Of a DNA stretch of 64,000 nt, positions 59,650 to 64,000 are shown in pieces. This stretch comes from Enoplosus armatus (taxonomy: Eukaryota; Chordata; Actinopteri; Centrarchiformes; Enoplosidae), in assembly GCF_043641665.1 (NCBI RefSeq), contig NC_092185.1, positions 26,130,629 to 26,194,628 of the forward strand, written 5' to 3'. The position numbers were made by a program, and so were the translations under genes. A model generated the notes under the pieces. The model saw only the letters and a list, made by a program, of their open reading frames with translations, had not been told where the DNA came from and did not search any database. The first letter of the stretch is position 1; every line of letters begins with the position of its first letter.

Positions 59650-60294
59650 CTAATAAGAATATCTACTTGTTATACCTGGTTTTGTTCCAGAATTCTTTTT
59701 TTCTTATTTCACAAAAGAAGCTCTCGAAAGAAGTTCTCATATGTTAAATGTCTAAACACAAGCAGCCATACGGACATGTTTTGGTCAGCAGTAGTAAAAA
59801 AAAAAAAAAAAAGTATTGAGGTTTTCGATTCCTGGCTCTACTGACTTGTGAATAGAAATATATATCTTTTTGGGTGGGGGCTCTTCTATTTGTGCAGGCC
59901 ACCCCCCCAAAAAAAAAACCTCTTTGCCCTGGGAACCCTGGGTATTTTTTTCTCTTTCCACTGCTGAGACCAACCAATAGGTGATTTCCACACTCCTCGC
60001 CATTAGCCTGCACAATATGGGCCATTACATTCACTGCATTCAGGCACTTCATACACTGAGTGTGTTCTTTTCTTTGGGTGGAGGCACACTTGACACTCAA
60101 CACAAAACAGGACAAGACCTAACGTAGGCCGACTGAGAACATGGCAGCTCCTGATACTTTTCACCAGATCACTTCTTAGCATTTTTATTCATGCATTAGG
60201 ATATGTAACATTTTTTTTATGAAATGGAACAAGCAACCAGAATGATACAATCTAAATAAATAGCTGAATCCGGCCTGTTTTCACCTCCTCCTTT

Positions 60295-60972
60295 TATAGC
60301 GTGCTGCAGGAATGAGTCCTAAAACATCTTTACACTTCAGGTTCCCTCGTCTGGAAGGTTTTTTGAATGGGGTTTCGGGTTAGACGCCTGAAATAAGGTT
60401 TGTGGTTAACACAAGCATGAGAGATTTTTTTGTTCTACAACATAAAATACGTCAGTAGATACCCCCCCACTCGTGAATTTCAAAGCTTTTTACGTGCCTT
60501 AAAAAAGGCTGGTTGCTAACAAGCGGCTAAATGAGACTACAGAGGTTGTCGCGGACATTAAACATCTTCATGCCGAACACGGAAAGTCATCTACTCACTA
60601 GTCTAGTTTACAGCCTCGTTGTGTTTATACTCTATATCCATCTGTCTATATATGTATATCTATCTATATTCTCTTAAAAGTGAAGCTTAGTGGTGGTGAC
60701 GTTGAAGTAATGCGACCGTGGTGTAGTTCCTTTATAGCCTAACATTAGCTTTTTACTTCTGGTGATTCCAGAAAAAAATCATAAAAGTGGTGTTCATTAG
60801 TGGAGATTATCTTGCTGAACAAAACGTGTAAGTATCATATACTTTTGTTTTGCCACAGAGCGTATTTTCTGCAATAATCCAAAATCCCATGGAAAAATCC
60901 CATTGGCTTTTTGTGGAGGGAACGAGGGCGATGCTAACTTCCGGGTTAGCCTATAAAAATTCTTCATCCCTG
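60295..60972 (-). mobile_element. family C element, inverted copy of 16049-16704
   Basis: The reverse complement carries the same blocks in the same order as the copy at 16049: ctaacccggaagttagcatc, caaaaagccaatggga, ataatccaaaa, gaacaccacttttatgat, gttcggcatgaagatg and cctgcagcacgc. The ends are eroded, and the outer inverted repeat is intact only in part at 60295-60320. Confidence 0.8.
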
Positions 60973-61295
60973 CATGGAACTTTGCCTGTATAAAACACAG
61001 TTTAAATTGGCAGAATTGTGATTGAAGTTAGGAAACATTTGATCGGTCACTATCAAAAAAAAAAAGAAGAAAGTATTTCATACCCAGTGAATGAGATGCA
61101 CAAGAACATTAGCTGGTAAGCTCTCGGCTACAGGGAGAGGAAAAGAGAGTCGGGGGCTGGAAGGGGTCAGGAGAAGAGAGTTGGTGAGGAGGAATGTAAG
61201 GAAGAGATTGATATCTTTTTTCCTGTTTGTGTTGCTCTGGTGTGAAACTCGAGGAGGTTCTGTGCTGTTTGGGCCTCATACAAACTTGATGGAGG

Positions 61296-61301
<6 letters not shown>

Positions 61302-61330
<29 letters not shown>
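61302..61330. repeat. (GA)n microsatellite in purine-rich tract
   Basis: GA run at the start of a purine-rich strand that extends to about 61490, including (gaa)n at 61384-61402. This is a homopurine-homopyrimidine tract with triplex potential. Confidence 0.9.
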
Positions 61331-61335
<5 letters not shown>

Positions 61336-61525
61336 GACAGGAAGGACAGAAAGTTGCTGAGAAGAGAGGGACATGATAAAAGAGAAGAAGAAGAAGAAGA
61401 AGGGAACGAGTGGGGAGGAGACGGACAAAACAAAGGGAGGAGAGAGGGAGAAATAGGATAGAAGGAGCAGAGGTGGAGAGAGGGGAAGTCTGTGGCAGTC
61501 TACCTTGATTTCTCTAGGGGTCCCC

Positions 61526-61651
61526 TCACACACAAACACACACACACACACACACACACGCTGCATAGATATGCTCCCTGCGCTCCTCACACACATTTTT
61601 CTTGTCCCAACTGGGGAGGTGTGAAGAAAATCTCTTCCTTCCTTGCAACCC

Positions 61652-61690
<39 letters not shown>

Positions 61691-61857
61691 GTGTTTCCAT
61701 CACTTCAGAGGACATTACATTGACTTAAATTCATTTTCTGGACACTTACCCTAGCCCCAACCCACTACTTGCCTAACCCTAACCTTACCCTCTGATAAGA
61801 TGTAAAGCGAGGCAGCCTGCTCGCTTTCTCCAAGCAGAACAAAACAAGAGAACTGAG

Positions 61858-61894
<37 letters not shown>

Positions 61895-61994
61895 GCACAG
61901 AAAGGGGTGCAGCAGTGCTTTGCCTGTGCTTTAGAAACTTCTTTTGGGACCCTTATTTCTTTTCAAGCTGCCACCTCAGTATGACCCCCCCCCT

Positions 61995-62030
<36 letters not shown>

Positions 62031-62130
62031 GACTCAAGCGGTGCCTCTCCCCCCCGCACTTTGATTGTTAGTCCCATTGATAAACTCAAATGTAGTTTTT
62101 TTTGGTCTGTTCTTTTGTGTTGTGTTCCAT

Positions 62131-62162
<32 letters not shown>
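61526..62162. repeat. cluster of five long CA/GT microsatellites
   Basis: Runs lie at about 61526-61559 (CA), 61654-61687 (CA), 61861-61893 (GT), 61997-62029 (CA) and 62132-62162 (CA). The single GT run is inverted relative to the other four. Confidence 0.93.
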
Positions 62163-62164
<2 letters not shown>

Positions 62165-62259
62165 CCATCCATATCTCACAAGGTGCACGGATGTCATTCG
62201 TCTCGACACACACATTTTCCTCAAAAATCTCAAATTGAACAACAATCAGCGGTGAAAGA

Positions 62260-63075
62260 TTTAGCTGGAATATACCAGACTTCTACCAGACAAATGAGTC
62301 TGAATGAATCTGAATTGAAAGCTCTGAGCAATGTGCGTTCAACTGATGAAGGTCAGTTGTGGTTAGGGGCTGAGGCAGAGTGCTACACACCTCTAAAGTA
62401 TAACCCAACATTTCCAAAAAAACATATTGATGAGTACACTGACTGGCCTTTAAAAGGGGTTGGATAAAAGAAAAAGACTTCCTGCCCCGTGAAGCCACTA
62501 TAAATCCCCCCTCGGCCCAAAATATTGGTAGTCCTACTGAGCCTCTGTCACAATATGTTGGCTTTTTCATTAAGGAATTTGTCTCGAGTCTCCCTTCCTT
62601 TTCTTGGGGGCACTGTTGACATACTAAACACTATCATAAGAGCTCAAATCTGATATCCTGGTAACTTAAGACACGCAGAGCCTCATGAAACAGATCTCGA
62701 TGCTCTATTATTTCAATAAACGTCCGGGTGGGATTTTGCCTCCTGAATTAATTCCTACTCATTCTTGTCAGAAATGATCCTCACCATCAACTTCTTCAAG
62801 TATTTGGATTCCTATCACTGCCTGTAAATCGTGGCACAGCCGTGGGCAGTGACATTCATTTATAACCCACTCCAAAACACATTTCTGTCCAAGATTGCGG
62901 GAAAAGATACATTGATGATATCTCAGTCACATGGAGAGGGAGTAGAGGAGAGCTGACTGACTTTCTGAAATTTACCAGGGAAACAACAGTACTATTGAGA
63001 GACTACAATTGGCTAAGTTTTGAGACTGTGCAGAAACGGACGTCCAGTCTAAAGCTGTTGAAATGAAAGAGGCAA
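62260..63075 (+). pseudogene. Penelope-like retroelement reverse transcriptase remnant
   Basis: The plus strand reads NIGSPTEPLSQYVGFFIKEF and then VSSLPSFLGGTVDILNT near 62521-62634, the block before palm A in Penelope-like elements (G..S.TE..S.yvD.fIkp.v..LPSf..DT). Later it reads MILTINFFKYLDSYHC (from 62774) and, in another frame, KRYIDDISVTWRGSRGELTD. YIDD at 62908-62919 is the catalytic palm motif in the usual R-YIDD-W-G setting. Stops and frameshifts make it non-functional. The GIY-YIG endonuclease end is not found. Confidence 0.72.
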
Positions 63076-63362
63076 ATCATATATTTCTTCGGCCCTACAA
63101 ACAGATAGGGAATCCATTGTTTCCCGTACGTTGACTTATATGTGGCGACCCCCCCCCCAAAATATCAACACTGACTGCCACATTTAGACTTTCTATTTTT
63201 TTGTACTATTTCAAATGGGTAAAATCTTATTACACATTGACAGTGAACACGTCTGTGAAAAGCACCCCCCCCCCTTCTCCGTGCACTGAATTAAAACATG
63301 ATCATGCACAGGAGGAAGGATTGTTGTTGGCTTTTCGTAATCCAACCGGTCAAAGCAGATGA

Positions 63363-63378
63363 CCCCCCCCCCCCCCCC
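63363..63378. repeat. poly-C tract (16 C)
   Basis: Pure C run directly before the LINE-tail repeat at 63384. Confidence 0.95.
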
Positions 63379-63383
63379 ACCTA

Positions 63384-63572
63384 GAGTCTGGTTCTGCTCA
63401 AGGTTTCTGCCTCCTAAAAGGAACTTTTTCCTTGCTCATGGTGGGAACTGTTGGGTCTCTGTAATAATATTATTAATTATTAATATTATTAAGAGTCGGT
63501 CTAGACCTGCTCTATATGTAAAGTGTCATGAGATGACTTTTGTTGTGATTTGGCGCTATATAAATAAAATTG
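63384..63572 (+). mobile_element. teleost interspersed repeat, LINE-tail-like (family B, plus copy)
   Basis: The sequence runs tctggttctgctcaaggttt, ctgcctcctaaaaggaactt, tttccttgctcatggtggga, agacctgctctatatgtaaa, gtgtcatgagatgacttttg and gatttggcgctatataaata with aaattg. It is the sister of the minus-strand copy at 4725-4850. The end and wording fit a frequent 3' end of a fish non-LTR element. Confidence 0.7.
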
Positions 63573-64000
63573 TGTGTTCAGAGGAGAGTGTGAACAGTGA
63601 ACTCGAGATCGGGAAATGTGTGTTACCAATTGTATAAACCTCTATGGTTCTTGCGTAGTAAGATAATTATTCTTCCTGTTTGATGGGGATGTTTCAAACT
63701 GTGATTCATCCGATTCATGACTGATTCGACTGTTGACTGTTAATTTTATGACAGTCGTCTAATTGATTAATCGACTAATTTTTGCACCTCTATTTCAGTT
63801 AGCTTCAGTGCTCCTTGTCATAGATTCGGGTTAGCCCTCATTACTTGCTATTAGGGATGTCAACGGTGAACCGCTGCGAATATTCTTGACCGGTTATGCA
63901 TGTCGGCCTGTAGGTTAATTTGCATGCAACCTCTGCTAACGGCTTTGCTAGCTAGCTAGCAGTCTTAAGTCAAAATTGAAAGTGCGCTTAACAAAGCTTG

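Larger units (their letters stand above)
55152..64000 (+). other. lrp5: presumed lrp5 intron 1 (continues past the window)
   Basis: No second exon is seen; the expected ANRRD-type start of the first propeller is absent. The stretch contains GT/CA microsatellites, a family C inverted copy (60295-60972), hAT-like ends (58405-58500, 59435-59649), a Penelope-like remnant (62260-63075) and a LINE tail (63384-63572). A fragment near 56210-56480 resembles an abundant fish repeat. Confidence 0.5.

Overview
This window looks like nuclear DNA from a ray-finned fish, most likely a spiny-rayed teleost. The genes are split by GT-AG introns, the intergenic DNA is AT-rich with many CA/GT, TA and poly-C tracts, and there are many remnants of fish-type transposable elements. 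I see no bacterial, phage, plasmid or CRISPR features. All calls come from reading the sequence and from family knowledge held in memory; no database search was run.

Layout. (1) 1-8.4 kb: the last eight coding exons and the 3' UTR of ppp6r3 (plus strand), a regulatory subunit of protein phosphatase 6. Its 5' part lies upstream of the window. (2) 10.45-12.05 kb: complete three-exon tmem170a (plus), a small three-pass membrane protein, with a CpG-rich 5' end. (3) 22.3-24.2 kb: complete two-exon cox8 (minus), a nuclear-encoded single-helix subunit of cytochrome c oxidase, probably the 8B type. (4) 31.4-33.7 kb: both coding exons of a C11orf24-type gene (plus), a mucin-like Thr/Ser/Pro-rich type I membrane protein. 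A possible non-coding first exon lies near 27.3 kb. (5) 55.06-55.15 kb: a signal-peptide exon that I assign to lrp5 (plus), because of its phase and its neighbours. The rest of the window would then be lrp5 intron 1.

The combination of ppp6r3, c11orf24 and lrp5 matches the neighbourhood of human 11q13, where C11orf24, LRP5 and PPP6R3 are adjacent; COX8A is also on human 11q13. Order and orientation are rearranged here, and tmem170a (human chromosome 16) is an extra member. The five genes have unrelated functions (phosphatase targeting, ER/nuclear membrane organisation, respiration, Golgi membrane protein, Wnt co-receptor) and do not form a pathway.

The other roughly 85 percent is intron and intergenic DNA rich in mobile-element debris. 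It includes an L1-like LINE insertion with its poly(A) tail and target-site duplication, an L2-like reverse transcriptase remnant, several other LINE tails, and a Penelope-like reverse transcriptase remnant with a readable YIDD motif. DNA-transposon remnants include a frame-broken Tc1/mariner-type transposase, a piggyBac-like MITE bounded by TTAA, hAT-like ends, and several families with terminal inverted repeats present in two or three copies. The most useful second looks are a possible 18-nt in-frame microexon in ppp6r3, the inverted pair of 0.65-kb elements, the 51-bp duplication flanking tmem170a exon 3, and the upstream ORFs before lrp5. I found no convincing new molecular system.
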